In this document: positions 16,637 to 25,835 of the stretch, in pieces
Layout of the letters: the number at the start of each line of letters is the position of its first letter
Numbering within the stretch: position 1 is the stretch's first letter
Assembly (NCBI GenBank): GCA_965207985.1
Contig: CBDBND010000034.1
Span: forward strand, 682,001-746,000
Direction: 5' to 3'
Length of the DNA: 64,000 bases
Source: CBDBND01 sp965207985
Lineage (GTDB): Bacteria > Pseudomonadota > Alphaproteobacteria > Rhodospirillales > Rhodospirillaceae
Notes under the pieces: model-generated
The model's database searches: none
Told to the model about the DNA's origin: nothing
The model's input: the letters and a program-made list of their open reading frames with translations, nothing else
Position numbers and translations under genes: made by a program

Positions 16637-17716
16637 ATGGCACAGACAACAGCTCTCCTGATCAACGATACGTCCAACTCGTACCACTGGGGGTGCTACG
16701 GCACATCCATGGAAATCAAGGAGAGTCTTACGGATAGTGGTTACGTGGTGGAATCCTACGGTGCGGTTGACATTGCCAAAATGAAATCACCACCCCGGAC
16801 AAGCGCGGAGGTCATAGACGCAGGATTTCAACAAGTCTTTCTGGATGCAAACACCCCTATCAAAGACTTAATGGCGAGCGCCGATGTCGTCTTCATCAAC
16901 GGGGAAGGCACGTTGCACGGCGCTGGACAGGCCGCATTCAACCTTTTGTTTCTTGCTCACTTAGCAAAACACCACTTCGGCAAACCGGTCCATGGCATCA
17001 ACATGTCCGTCTTCCCCAATGACAGCGGCGAACCGGAAGAAGCGCTGGATTCCTTTTATCAAACAATCCTTTCCTGTTTCGACCGCATTGCCGTGCGGGA
17101 GCCCCGCTCATTGGCGACGGCGCAACGCCTCGGTCTTAAAGCAGTTGAAGCCTTTGATTGCCTACCCCGGTATTTTCACCGCCATCAAATTCAAAACCGA
17201 GCAGCACCGAACGGTCCGCTTATTCTCGGTGGTGGTCTGGGTCTTGAGCCCCAAACCTTCGCAGAGGTCATCGATTGGATCGAAGATGTTTCAGGATCCC
17301 GGCCGCTCCATTACTTGGTCGGCGCGCAGGACTTTCCCGCCTTGGACGACGAAAAAATGGCAGTGGCGCTTCAGGACGCAAATCCGTCCATAAAGGTCGT
17401 CAAAGCCGAAACCTTTGGCGAATGGGTCAGCGCCATTTCCAGTGCCGGCTGTTTGGTGTCAGGACGATTCCATCACACCATTGCAGCCCTCTATTTGGAT
17501 ACACCGTCGATTGTTTTTAGGGCGGGCACACCAAAAATCGACGGTCTATGCAGTGTGGCCGGCCTTCCTGCCCCCTTCTCCTTGGAGGATCCGTCGCTAC
17601 GTGACACCCTGGTGGCCGCGTTGGATCGCGCCTTATCTGGACAAGGCCCCTCCTTGAGCGACCAGATGAAACAAAACCTGGTCGAGCGTGCCGCACGTAA
17701 TTTTGAAAGTTTGTGA
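16637..17716 (+). CDS. Polysaccharide pyruvyl transferase family protein
   Basis: The 359-residue protein begins with LLINDTSNSYHWGCYGTS, the Rossmann-like start of the PS_pyruv_trans family. It carries VVFINGEGTLHG, PVHGINMSVFP, RIAVREPRSL and the C-terminal VSGRFHHTIAALYLDTPSIVF, which are hallmark blocks of CsaB/WcaK-type enzymes. These add pyruvate ketals to sugars of surface polysaccharides or act on related substrates. There is no signal peptide. The gene lies 40 bp after the broken permease on the same strand and ends 3 bp from the convergent aldolase gene. Its acceptor cannot be predicted. Confidence 0.75.
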   Translation: MAQTTALLINDTSNSYHWGCYGTSMEIKESLTDSGYVVESYGAVDIAKMKSPPRTSAEVIDAGFQQVFLDANTPIKDLMASADVVFINGEGTLHGAGQAAFNLLFLAHLAKHHFGKPVHGINMSVFPNDSGEPEEALDSFYQTILSCFDRIAVREPRSLATAQRLGLKAVEAFDCLPRYFHRHQIQNRAAPNGPLILGGGLGLEPQTFAEVIDWIEDVSGSRPLHYLVGAQDFPALDDEKMAVALQDANPSIKVVKAETFGEWVSAISSAGCLVSGRFHHTIAALYLDTPSIVFRAGTPKIDGLCSVAGLPAPFSLEDPSLRDTLVAALDRALSGQGPSLSDQMKQNLVERAARNFESL

Positions 17717-17719
17717 CGT

Positions 17720-18418
17720 TTAAGCTTCGGGCAACCGGTCGCCGCCGTGAACCAGCTCGTCATCTTCAAAATCCGGTGTCCCGTACGTTTTGAATTTTAC
17801 GAGGAAACGCTCCATCTCTGCATCATCCAGAAGAACTGGCGTACCCCCTTGCCTGCTGCGCCAATACATGGCGGCGAGGGTTTCCACTTCCCCTGCCATT
17901 TTCAGAGCCGTTTTAAGATCTTTCCCCAGGGCTATTTGCCCATGGTTGCTCAACAGGCAGGCTTGCCGGTCCTCGAGCGCTTTGAGCGCGTTGGCGGACA
18001 ATTGCTGCGTGCCGAATGTCGCGTAATCAGCGCAGCGGATGTCTTTCCCTCCTGCAATCGCCACCATGTAATGAAACGGGGGGATCCCCTGCCCTTCGCA
18101 GGCCAAAGCCGTGGCGAACGGTGAGTGGGTGTGAACGATGGCGTGGACGTCGTCCCGTGCTTGAAGAATATCCCGATGAAAACGCCACTCCGACGATGGC
18201 GGATGCGGGCCGAAATAGCGGCCATCCAATTTCAGCGCGACAATGTCTTCAATTTGAAGCGATACGTATTCTTGTCCGGTCGGTGTAATAAGAAGGGTGT
18301 CTTGGTCAAAACGGACACTGGCGTTGCCCGATGTGCCGAAGGACAAGTTTTGCGAAGCCATATCCAAACAAGTCTGGATCAAGGCAAGACGTAACGCCTG
18401 TTCGTTCTCCCCCGTCAT
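17720..18418 (-). CDS. Class II aldolase, probable 5-deoxyribulose/5-methylthioribulose-phosphate aldolase
   Basis: The 232-residue protein shows the class II aldolase/adducin fold: GTSGNASVRF near the N-terminus, LLITPTG, SSEWRFH with the catalytic acid, the metal ligands in AIVHTHSPFATALA and LLSNHGQIALG. FucA-type and Ald2-type enzymes are about this length. Its start overlaps the mtnA stop by ATGA, and mtnP lies upstream in the same operon. That context points to cleavage of methylthioribulose 1-phosphate (or 5-deoxyribulose 1-phosphate) to dihydroxyacetone phosphate plus an aldehyde, as in the DHAP shunt described for Rhodospirillum rubrum and E. coli. A dehydratase (MtnB) of the same fold is the main alternative. 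Confidence 0.75.
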   Translation of the reverse strand: MTGENEQALRLALIQTCLDMASQNLSFGTSGNASVRFDQDTLLITPTGQEYVSLQIEDIVALKLDGRYFGPHPPSSEWRFHRDILQARDDVHAIVHTHSPFATALACEGQGIPPFHYMVAIAGGKDIRCADYATFGTQQLSANALKALEDRQACLLSNHGQIALGKDLKTALKMAGEVETLAAMYWRSRQGGTPVLLDDAEMERFLVKFKTYGTPDFEDDELVHGGDRLPEA

Positions 18419-19521
18419 GCGGCCCGTTCAGGATACAAACTCAGCAACCCGTCCGACGACGCTTCACAAACACCCCGTTCCGTGATCAGGCCAGTAACAT
18501 AGCGTGCCGGCGTGACATCAAAGGCGATGTTCAAAGCGTCAGTGCCATCTGGTGTTAGCTGTACTTCTGTTAGGTCGCCATCGGCGGATTTGCCAGTTAT
18601 GTGCGTCACTTCCCGTGGATCACGGGTTTCAATGGGCACGTCTTTGATGCCGTCACGAATGCGCCAATCGATGGTGGAATGCGGCAGAGCGACATAGAAC
18701 GGGACGCCGTTGTCCTGCGCCGCCAATGCTTTGAGATAGGTACCGACCTTGTTACAGACATCGCCAGCCGCTGTCGTTCGATCCGTTCCGGTAATGCAGA
18801 GATCTGCTTCGCCATGCTGCATGAGATGACCACCGGCATTGTCAGTAATCACCGTATGCGGCACACCGTGTTTGCCTAACTCCCAGGCCGTCAGGCTGGC
18901 GCCTTGGTTGCGCGGACGGGTCTCGTTCACCCAGACATGAACGGGAAGACCCTTCTCAAATGCCATGTAAATGGGGGCCAGAGCGGTTCCCCAGTCAACG
19001 GTGGCTAGCCAACCAGCGTTGCAGTGGGTGAGGATATTGAGCCGCGATGGTTTCCCTTTTCCCTGCCACAGGGATTCGATTATTTCAGCGCCGTGGGTAC
19101 CGATGGACCGGCAGGTTTCCACATCGTCATTGCAAATATCGGCAGACCGCTGATAAGCAGCACTCTCCCGTTGGTCCGGCGGCAATGACAACAACCGCTG
19201 GCGCATGTCATCCAGTGCCCAGCCGAGGTTGCCGGCTGTGGGCCGTGTTTCGAACAGTGTTTCGTAAGCGGCGGCCATGTTTTCATCGCTTGGGTCTGCC
19301 CGCATGGCCAGCGCCATGCCGTAAGCACCGGTTGCGCCAATGAGCGGCGCTCCACGCACCAGCATGTCGCGGATGGCGGTCGCTGCATCTTCGACCGACT
19401 GTAACGCCACGGTCGTAAACACATGGGGCAGTTTTGTCTGGTCGATGATCCGCACAGTCCGGCCGTCATCGTCCACCCATATGGTGCGGTAAGATGTGCC
19501 GTCGACCTGCATGACCGTCAA
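18415..19521 (-). CDS. mtnA: S-methyl-5-thioribose-1-phosphate isomerase
   Basis: The 368-residue protein has the eIF2B-like isomerase fold: RGAPLIGATGAYG early, ILTHCNAGWLATVDWGTALAPI with the catalytic Cys, NETRPRNQGASLTAWEL, and ITGTDRTTAAGDVCNKVGTY with the catalytic Asp. It converts methylthioribose 1-phosphate to methylthioribulose 1-phosphate in cytosolic methylthioadenosine salvage. An alternative start lies three codons later (MQVDGTSY). It stands 40 bp downstream of mtnP and overlaps the aldolase gene, so the three are surely co-transcribed. Confidence 0.9.
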   Translation of the reverse strand: MTVMQVDGTSYRTIWVDDDGRTVRIIDQTKLPHVFTTVALQSVEDAATAIRDMLVRGAPLIGATGAYGMALAMRADPSDENMAAAYETLFETRPTAGNLGWALDDMRQRLLSLPPDQRESAAYQRSADICNDDVETCRSIGTHGAEIIESLWQGKGKPSRLNILTHCNAGWLATVDWGTALAPIYMAFEKGLPVHVWVNETRPRNQGASLTAWELGKHGVPHTVITDNAGGHLMQHGEADLCITGTDRTTAAGDVCNKVGTYLKALAAQDNGVPFYVALPHSTIDWRIRDGIKDVPIETRDPREVTHITGKSADGDLTEVQLTPDGTDALNIAFDVTPARYVTGLITERGVCEASSDGLLSLYPERAA

Positions 19522-19560
19522 CGCTCCTCTAGGTGTTCAACACCCGGGCCGTAATCAAAC

Positions 19561-20424
19561 CTAACGTATCCACCGTGCCTGTATCCACCGGTCACGCGCC
19601 TCGGGGGCCGTAATAATGGCACTGTCTAAAGAGGTATGACAGCCCTTGGCACAGGCCGCTTGCCTTTGTGACAGCAGGGGCACCACGTCTTTAACCAAGG
19701 CCTTCGCCTTATCCGCATTGGCCATTAAGGTTTGAATGACTTGGTCAACGGTGACGGCGTCATGACCGGGGTGCCAGCAATCGTAATCGGTCACCATAGC
19801 CACGGTGGCGTAACACAGCTCCACTTCCCGCGCTAACTTGGCTTCGGGCATGTTGGTCATGCCGATGACATCGCAATTCCAAGACCGGTACAGATTGGAT
19901 TCAGCCAAGGTGGAGAACTGAGGCCCTTCCATGGTTAAGTAGATACCACCTTTCTGGTAGGGAATGCCGAGCTGTTGAACGGCTTTTTCCAGATCGTCGC
20001 CAAGGCGCCCGCAAGTGGGATGTGCCATGGACACATGGGCAACAAACCCTTCTCCGAAAAACGACTTCTTGCGGGCAAAGGTGCGATCGATGAACTGATC
20101 GACCAAAACGAACGTGCCTGGCGACAACTCTTCTTTCAAGGAACCGCAGGCGCTCAGCGACAGAACTTCCGTTACCCCTAAGGACTTAAACGCATAAATA
20201 TTGGCGCGTGAATTGAGGTCTGACGGCGACAGTGGATGCCCCCGCCCGTGCCTAGGCAGAAACACCACCTTTTGCCCACCCAAGGATCCAACCAATAGAT
20301 CATCGGACGGTTTGCCAAACGGAGTTTGGACCGGAGTCCATACCGTGTCGCTCAGTCCATCAATGTCGTACAAACCCGAACCGCCAATAATACCGATGAC
20401 GGGCGGGGTCCCCGGCTGTGCCAT
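19561..20424 (-). CDS. mtnP: S-methyl-5'-thioadenosine phosphorylase
   Basis: I start the 287-residue protein at ATG 20424 (MAQPGTPPVIGIIGGSGLYD) because GGAGCAGG lies just upstream; the frame extends 13 codons further. Motifs of PNP-family MTA phosphorylases follow: FLPRHGRGH for phosphate, DQFIDRTFARKKSFFG, TMEGPQFSTLAES and DVIGMTNMPEAKLAREVELCYATVAMVTDYDCW. It splits methylthioadenosine (or 5'-deoxyadenosine) with phosphate into adenine and the ribose 1-phosphate used by MtnA. It is the first gene of the mtnP-mtnA-aldolase operon. Confidence 0.9.
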   Translation of the reverse strand: MAQPGTPPVIGIIGGSGLYDIDGLSDTVWTPVQTPFGKPSDDLLVGSLGGQKVVFLPRHGRGHPLSPSDLNSRANIYAFKSLGVTEVLSLSACGSLKEELSPGTFVLVDQFIDRTFARKKSFFGEGFVAHVSMAHPTCGRLGDDLEKAVQQLGIPYQKGGIYLTMEGPQFSTLAESNLYRSWNCDVIGMTNMPEAKLAREVELCYATVAMVTDYDCWHPGHDAVTVDQVIQTLMANADKAKALVKDVVPLLSQRQAACAKGCHTSLDSAIITAPEARDRWIQARWIR

Positions 20425-20566
20425 AACCTGCTCCGAAAACTGGGTGCCGGCGGAGTGTGGCACAGCGGCCGTGGCTCTTAAAGCGCTCTGGGTCCCGCTT
20501 CAAAGCTCACTTTGGAGCACGCCCTTGACCGCACAAAAGGCCTCTAGTATCCCGCTCCTCTCATGC

Positions 20567-20656
20567 GGATGGGTGGCCGAGCGGTTGAAGGCGCTGGTCT
20601 TGAAAACCAGTAGGCGTGCAAGCGTCTCGTGGGTTCGAATCCCACCCCATCCGCCA
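20567..20656 (+). tRNA. tRNA-Ser (anticodon UGA), CCA encoded
   Basis: The acceptor stem GGATGGG pairs with CCCATCC, followed by discriminator G and encoded CCA. The D arm is TGGCCGAGCGGTTGAAGGC, the anticodon stem is CTGGT/ACCAG with loop CTTGAAA giving anticodon TGA, and a long variable arm (TAGGCGTGCAAGCGTCTC) marks a class II tRNA. The T arm is GTGGGTTCGAATCCCAC. Confidence 0.95.
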
Positions 20657-20697
20657 GTATGGCCGTTTAAGCCACGTTTATTGAAACGGACTCACAA

Positions 20698-23428
20698 TTA
20701 ATCTGAATACAAGTCTTCTGGGCGTTGCTCATCTACAACCTTCGCCCACATCTTCGAATACAGCGATTCCAGCGCCGTGACATAACTGGGTGTGTCGAAC
20801 AAAGGTGCTGAGCCGATAGAGTTTTTGAGCGTGGTGCGATGTTTTCTTATTTTCTCAGGGTTGTTCGTTAGTTCAATAGCAAGCGCTTTGTATTGCCCAT
20901 CCGACTGCGCAATCAACTCGGATAAATTGACAGCGTTCAGTAGGCTTGCCGATACCCGGGAGGCAAAACTGTGCCCGGTCCTTGTTAAGACCGGCACCCC
21001 TACCCATAAACTGTCACAGCCCGTTGCATGGGCCGAATAGGGATAGGTATCGAGAAACAAATCGGCAAGTGAAACACGCGACAGGTGCTCTTCATTGGTA
21101 ATTGTTGTGAGTTTAGGAGCGAAGACGAGGCGTTTTGGATCTATGTCTCGCGCTACAGCCTCCTTTCTCAGGTTCTGCGCAGACCAGCGGTTACCTTCCG
21201 CCAGCCAAATCACACTTTGAGGACACGCGCGTAAAATGTCACACCAGACATCGAATTGTTGTGACGTTATTTTATGGGCGCTGTTGAAACAGCAAAAAAC
21301 AAAAGCATCATCGGGAAGACCAACACTCTCCCGACTCGGCGCTGGGGCGGCAATCCGCCTGCGGCGGTCCTGAGGTAAGTAGCAGTGGGGCAAATAGGCG
21401 ATATATTCGCTATAAGCTGGCCGTTCCCCTTTTGGAATCACTTTTTCGTCGGCAATCAGGTAGTCAATGAAGGGAACGGCCATAGTTCCTGGAAATCCAA
21501 TAAAACTTACCTGAACGGGTGCCGGCCGAGATGACAGAATGCCGGTGCGTGCATTGGCAGTATAGCCGTTCAAATCCACAGCGATGTGAATGCCCAACTG
21601 TTGAATTTTGTCCGCGATCTCCACGTCCGTCAGAGATGAAACGTCGTGGAAATGATCGAAAGCGGATTCAAGGCGGTCTCTGAAATCAGACTCTTCCGTC
21701 GACAGACCATGAGAGAAAGCATAAACCTCGAATTTGTTCCGGTCATGCAGTTCAAACATCTCCACCGAGAGATACGCAACCGGATGTTCGTTAAAGTCAG
21801 AGGAAAGGTAGGCGACCTTTAATTTTCCATTTGGCGGCGGAGTCGATAATACTCGCATGTCTGACCCAAAAACGCTGGCCATACAGTCCGGCAGCGGTGC
21901 GATGAATGAGTGGATCATCGACCATCGAGAAGAGAGGCATAATGTCTGAGACGTCCTCTGCTGCGACTTGATTATGTGTCAACGCCTCCAAATAAACTGA
22001 AAAATCATCCGAATATGTCTGGTCATGACTCCAATCACACATTTGATCTTTGGTATGCAAATAGTGAACCATAGCCATCCAGTAATCAGGCTTGAGAACC
22101 AAGGCCTTGTTAAAAGCCTCGCAGGCCCCTTCTAACTCACCCTGCAATCGGTACATGATCCCCAAGTTGTAATGAGAAACAGCCAACTTTGGATCGAGTT
22201 CCGTTGCCCTTTTGAAGCAATCGGCAGCCATCGCAAGCTGCCCGAGGTCCGCATAAATAATGCCCAAATTATTGTGAATCGCCGCTTTGTCTGGAGCCTG
22301 TTCAAGAGCCTGTTCATAGGCGTTGGCGGCGGCGGCAAGGAGGATAACAAGATGTGGACTGACGCCACTCGTGAGAAATATGAGCGCGAGGCGCACCGCT
22401 ACGCAAGCGATCTGAGCGATACCGAATGGTGCGTGATCGAACCCCATATGCCGCCCGCAAGGGCTCTGGGCCGCCCGCGCAAGACGGATATGCGGGAAGT
22501 GATGACCGCGATCCTGTACATGGCCCGCAGCGGCTGCCAGTGGCGCATGCTGCCCGGCGAGTTTCCGCCGCGCAGCTCGGTTCAGTACTATTTCTACAAG
22601 TGGCGCGACGACGGGACGTGGCAGGAGGTCAACCGGGCGCTTCTGGCGCGCACCCGCGAGGCCGAGGGGCGGGCCCCGGCGTTCGGCAATTGGAACAGCG
22701 TCTTCCAGCGCTTTCGCCGATGGGCGAAGAAGGGTGTCTTCGAGCGGCTGTTCGAGGAGTTGTCGGCGGAACCGGATTTCGAATATGCCCTCATCGACGC
22801 CACCATCGTCAGCGTTCACCAGAAGGCGAGCGGCGCAAAAGGGGGACTCAAAATCAGGCCATCGGCCGATCACGGGGCGGATTGACCACCAAGATCATCG
22901 CCCTGGTCGACGCACTGGGGTGTCTGGTCCGCTTCGTGCTGCTCCCTGGCCAGCGCCACGACATGATGGGCGTCCAGCCGTTGATCGACGACGTTCACTT
23001 CGATGCCCTCATCGCCGACAAGGCATTCGATGCCGGCTGGCTGCGAGAGCAACTGGACCAACGTGGCGCAAGCGCCGTCATTCCCTCGCTCGCCAACAGG
23101 AAGCGGCCGGCGGCCTACGACAAGCACATGTACCGCTGGCGACATCTGATCGAAAACTACTTCGCCAAGATCAAGGAATTCCGTGGCATCGCAACACGCT
23201 ACGACAAGACCGACATCAGCTGCGCCGCAAACTGCAACCTCGTCGAAACCATCATCGCCATGCGTTAAATGTCAACAGACCCTAGCAAGGTTATGAAAAT
23301 AAACGATTCTTTTCCGGCCAGACACTAAGGAGGGACTCTAGAATCTGAGTTGCTTCTGACCGTTTTCCTGTCTTGATGAGTTCAACGGCTTCGTTGAATG
23401 CGGCAGTGGGATCGGCTGGATGCGTCAC
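20698..23428 (-). pseudogene. TPR/O-GlcNAc-transferase-like (GT41) gene, split by an IS composite and frameshifted
   Basis: The 5' end is a GTG start at 23428 with a short TPR-like N-terminus (PADPTAAFNEAVELIKTGKR, then SEATQILESL). It is cut at 23326 by the IS5 composite. The rest resumes at about 22337 with TPR repeats (AIHNNLGIIYADLGQLAMAA, VSHYNLGIMYRLQGELEGA). A one-base change in a T5 run near 21870 shifts the frame to the catalytic domain (KLKVAYLSSDFNEHPVAYLS, VDLNGYTANARTGI, VSFIGFPGTMAVPFIDYLI, DTYPYSAHATGCDSLWVGVP), the GT41/SPINDLY fold. Such enzymes put sugars on proteins. The gene is dead through two lesions. It lies directly after the membrane-protein gene ending at 23435. Confidence 0.8.
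22338..23325 (+). mobile_element. Composite of IS5 element A and IS5 element B
   Basis: From 22338 to about 22674 the sequence is the 5' half of element A (MWTDATREKYEREAHRYASD, then GRPRKTDMREVMTAILYMAR). At 22675 it changes to the 3' two thirds of element B (FGNWNSVFQRFRRWAKKG), which ends at 23282 with its terminal repeat GTCAACAGACCC. Then follows TAG and the last 40 bp of element A up to 23325 and a TAA. So B had inserted in the CTAG near A's 3' end and a later deletion removed the middle. A's left terminal repeat is also missing. Confidence 0.75.
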
Positions 23429-23434
23429 GTTACC

Positions 23435-24232
23435 TCAAGTCTCTGCCAAACCTTCTCTTACTTGCTCCTGAATATCGGTTTTTCTGGCCGGCGGAAAGCG
23501 GTAGGCGGCAGCAATAATGCCCACATTGAATATGGGTTCGCCAAAATTGCCAAACCATTGGCCGAGATAGAAGCCAGGCATTTGCGATGTGCCCGCGGCG
23601 ATAAACATGAAAACTGAGCACAAAGCCAGCCATTTAAACCCGTGCCGTACCCACAAGGCGATACCAACCGCAATCATAGTCAAGCAAATGGAAATTGCAG
23701 GAATGGGCGCCACGCTCAGGCCGGGCGGCGGCGGGTTGGCCGGATCGCACACTTGTGTGGCCGGAACATTGGTCACCATGCGCAGGGTTTCACCGTAGCA
23801 AGCGGGATAGAATTCCACTTGAAAGATGTAAGGCACGTCCAGAACCATGAAAAACACAGCAACGATACAAAATAGGCTCATAACGATTTTGTTTTTTGCA
23901 AATTCGAAGTCGGCCCGCCGCAGCAGCGCGCCAGCGACAATCATGAGGACGGGCACCACCTGCCAATGCATGTAATAGCGGGTGTAGGTCATCGCCGTCA
24001 TCACCGCCCCTTCGCCAAAGAAACGCCCCGTGGCAATGGCGAAGTTGTCCAACCACAACAGGCTAAGGGCGAGAAAAATAAGGAACGTGGTGATATCGCG
24101 CTGCTCCCGCCATAGCTTGATGGAGTAGTAGAGCACGGCCAAGCATATGACTGTGTTGAGCGCATATAATGCTGTGATTATGTGAACTCCCCTTCCCCGT
24201 TGCGAATCCCTAGGCTGCCGAAAGACTATCAC
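23435..24232 (-). CDS. Multi-pass membrane protein of unknown function
   Basis: The frame encodes up to 265 residues with about seven hydrophobic helices, including ITALYALNTVICLAVLYYSI, FLIFLALSLLWLDNFAIATG, VVPVLMIVAGALL, IVMSLFCIVAVFFMVLDVPY and AISICLTMIAVGIALWV. The first ATG (24232) gives a polar N-terminal stretch, so the true start may be some 15 codons later, where a GGGGAAGGGGAG purine run lies. One cytoplasmic or periplasmic loop has CDPANPPPPG. I cannot assign a family. It overlaps, by a few bases of spacing, the GTG start of the TPR glycosyltransferase gene, so the two were an operon. Confidence 0.6.
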   Translation of the reverse strand: MIVFRQPRDSQRGRGVHIITALYALNTVICLAVLYYSIKLWREQRDITTFLIFLALSLLWLDNFAIATGRFFGEGAVMTAMTYTRYYMHWQVVPVLMIVAGALLRRADFEFAKNKIVMSLFCIVAVFFMVLDVPYIFQVEFYPACYGETLRMVTNVPATQVCDPANPPPPGLSVAPIPAISICLTMIAVGIALWVRHGFKWLALCSVFMFIAAGTSQMPGFYLGQWFGNFGEPIFNVGIIAAAYRFPPARKTDIQEQVREGLAET

Positions 24233-24332
24233 AGGGTGAACGCCAGTCTGCGGACAAGAAAACGGAAGGTCGGTGGGTTATGTGACGATGATAAGGTGAA
24301 CAAACTCCCGACAAAAGAAGAAGGACGAATGC

Positions 24333-25208
24333 GTGGCTAAATGCATACTCAAAAACACAGTCACCATGGCCTTGATTGTGTTGATCTTGCCGCTTACGTC
24401 TGCAGCGCAGATGACTAAGGCTTACAACGTCTATGTGGACGGACCCTGGGGTCAGATTCATGTCTACGTTGACGGCCCAACCTCTCCTACCGCTCCTGCC
24501 GTGGTCTTTCTCCACCGCATGCCTTGGAACGGCACTCAATATGTGAAGGTGCAACCGGTCCTCGCTGAAAAAGGCATTCGCTCCATGTCGGTTGACCTGC
24601 CTGGATACGGTATGTCTCGTGGGCCAAGTTATGTTCCCGACGTTTATGAATATGCCGATGTGCTGCTGCCCGTCATGGATCACTTTGCCTTAGAGAAGAT
24701 GTATCTCGCCGGTGATCATACGGGTGCCTCCATCGTTGTCGCATTCGCCGAACGGTATCCGGAAAAACTTCACCGTCTCATCATCCATGGCCCGCCCATC
24801 TTCGATGCGGAAACATTAGCCATGCTCAAGGCCGTTCGGGCCTGGGAAGCGCCTCAAGAAGACGGCAGCCATCTCACCAACAAGTGGGCAATGCTGCGGC
24901 GAACCTTTGCCGACAAGTCCACAGTCGAGGAACAGCACCAGTCACTCATGCAATTTATGCAGGCCGGACCCAACGAGTGGTATGCCCATGACGCCATCTA
25001 CAATTACGACATGGTTCCCGTCATTGAGACACTCGATCTTCCCGTATTGGTGATCACCAACCCAGGTGACTCTCTGCACGATGCAGCACTCATAGTCCGC
25101 GACATACGGCCCGACTTTGATTTCGTTCAACTGGATGTCTACGGCACCCACGCCATCTTTGACGAACCCAAGGTGTGGGCGGATGGGATTGCGGCCTATA
25201 TCGAGTAG
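24333..25208 (+). CDS. Exported alpha/beta hydrolase with His at the nucleophile elbow
   Basis: The protein has 291 residues. The N-terminus (TVTMALIVLILPLTSAAQ) looks like a Sec signal peptide. An alpha/beta hydrolase core follows: VVFLHRMPWNGTQY (oxyanion HR), SVDLPGYGMSRG, then GDHTG at 127-131 where the family has G-x-Ser-x-G, a late Asp in NPGDSLHD, and His in YGTHAIFDEP. The nucleophile position is therefore His129. A related gene at 39848-40625 has GHHTG, so the change is a family trait and not random decay. The lead Met choice is uncertain by a few codons (an internal MALIV start). Substrate unknown; it neighbours other exported enzymes and nitrilases. Confidence 0.75.
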   Translation: MAKCILKNTVTMALIVLILPLTSAAQMTKAYNVYVDGPWGQIHVYVDGPTSPTAPAVVFLHRMPWNGTQYVKVQPVLAEKGIRSMSVDLPGYGMSRGPSYVPDVYEYADVLLPVMDHFALEKMYLAGDHTGASIVVAFAERYPEKLHRLIIHGPPIFDAETLAMLKAVRAWEAPQEDGSHLTNKWAMLRRTFADKSTVEEQHQSLMQFMQAGPNEWYAHDAIYNYDMVPVIETLDLPVLVITNPGDSLHDAALIVRDIRPDFDFVQLDVYGTHAIFDEPKVWADGIAAYIE

Positions 25209-25228
25209 GTCCCAAAGGGTCGTTAGAT

Positions 25229-25813
25229 TTAGAATCCCGTCCAGTCGCGGCTGACCAGCTCCTCGTCGATCAGGGTGCGCCGTACGGTTTGTCCGTCTTT
25301 GAGAAACTGTGTCATGCGGGTCCGGTAACGGCCGTCGTCGGACACGTTGATCATTTCATAGACGTATTGGTCCAGATTGCTTTTATAAACCATGTACAGG
25401 AAGACGGTACGCTGGAAGGAATCCGCCGGGTCGTCCATTTGCCAGCCGTCGACCCGATCGCTGGAAAAGTGGATCTTGCCATCCGCAAACCAGCCTTTGG
25501 TGTCGAACTGCTGCCGCTCACCATTGGCGAGGTTGTAGATGTTGGTTTGATGGTACATGTCCGGCCAAGTCTCATCAGGCAGATACCGTTTGATGATGCG
25601 CGACTTGAATTCGGCTGTGATTCGGCCGTCGGCATCGACACGGCGGAACATTCCGTCCCACACCCCTTCGTTCTTGGCCAAAGCAGGAAAGCGGTCCCGG
25701 AACTCTTGGGTTGAGCTTGGCATTTCTGCTGCACTGACCGGCGTGCTCACCAAACCAAGGGCGGCGGCACCCCCAATAGCACGTCGGCTGAGAGCGATTG
25801 GAGACCCGGCCAT
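25229..25813 (-). CDS. Exported hypothetical protein (Tat- or Sec-type signal)
   Basis: The 194-residue protein starts MAGSPIALSRRAIGGAAALG, with twin arginines before a hydrophobic stretch and VSAAE as a cleavage-like site. The mature part (EFRDRFPALAKNEGVWDGMF, RRVDADG, EFKSRIIKRYLP, FDTKGWFADGKIHFSSDRVDG) looks like a lipocalin-like beta barrel of the DUF3598 kind. No catalytic residues stand out. It is in a minus-strand run with a SnoaL-like and two NAD(P)-binding proteins, likely one operon. Confidence 0.6.
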   Translation of the reverse strand: MAGSPIALSRRAIGGAAALGLVSTPVSAAEMPSSTQEFRDRFPALAKNEGVWDGMFRRVDADGRITAEFKSRIIKRYLPDETWPDMYHQTNIYNLANGERQQFDTKGWFADGKIHFSSDRVDGWQMDDPADSFQRTVFLYMVYKSNLDQYVYEMINVSDDGRYRTRMTQFLKDGQTVRRTLIDEELVSRDWTGF

Positions 25814-25835
25814 TGTCTATGTCCTCTTGGTTGTT

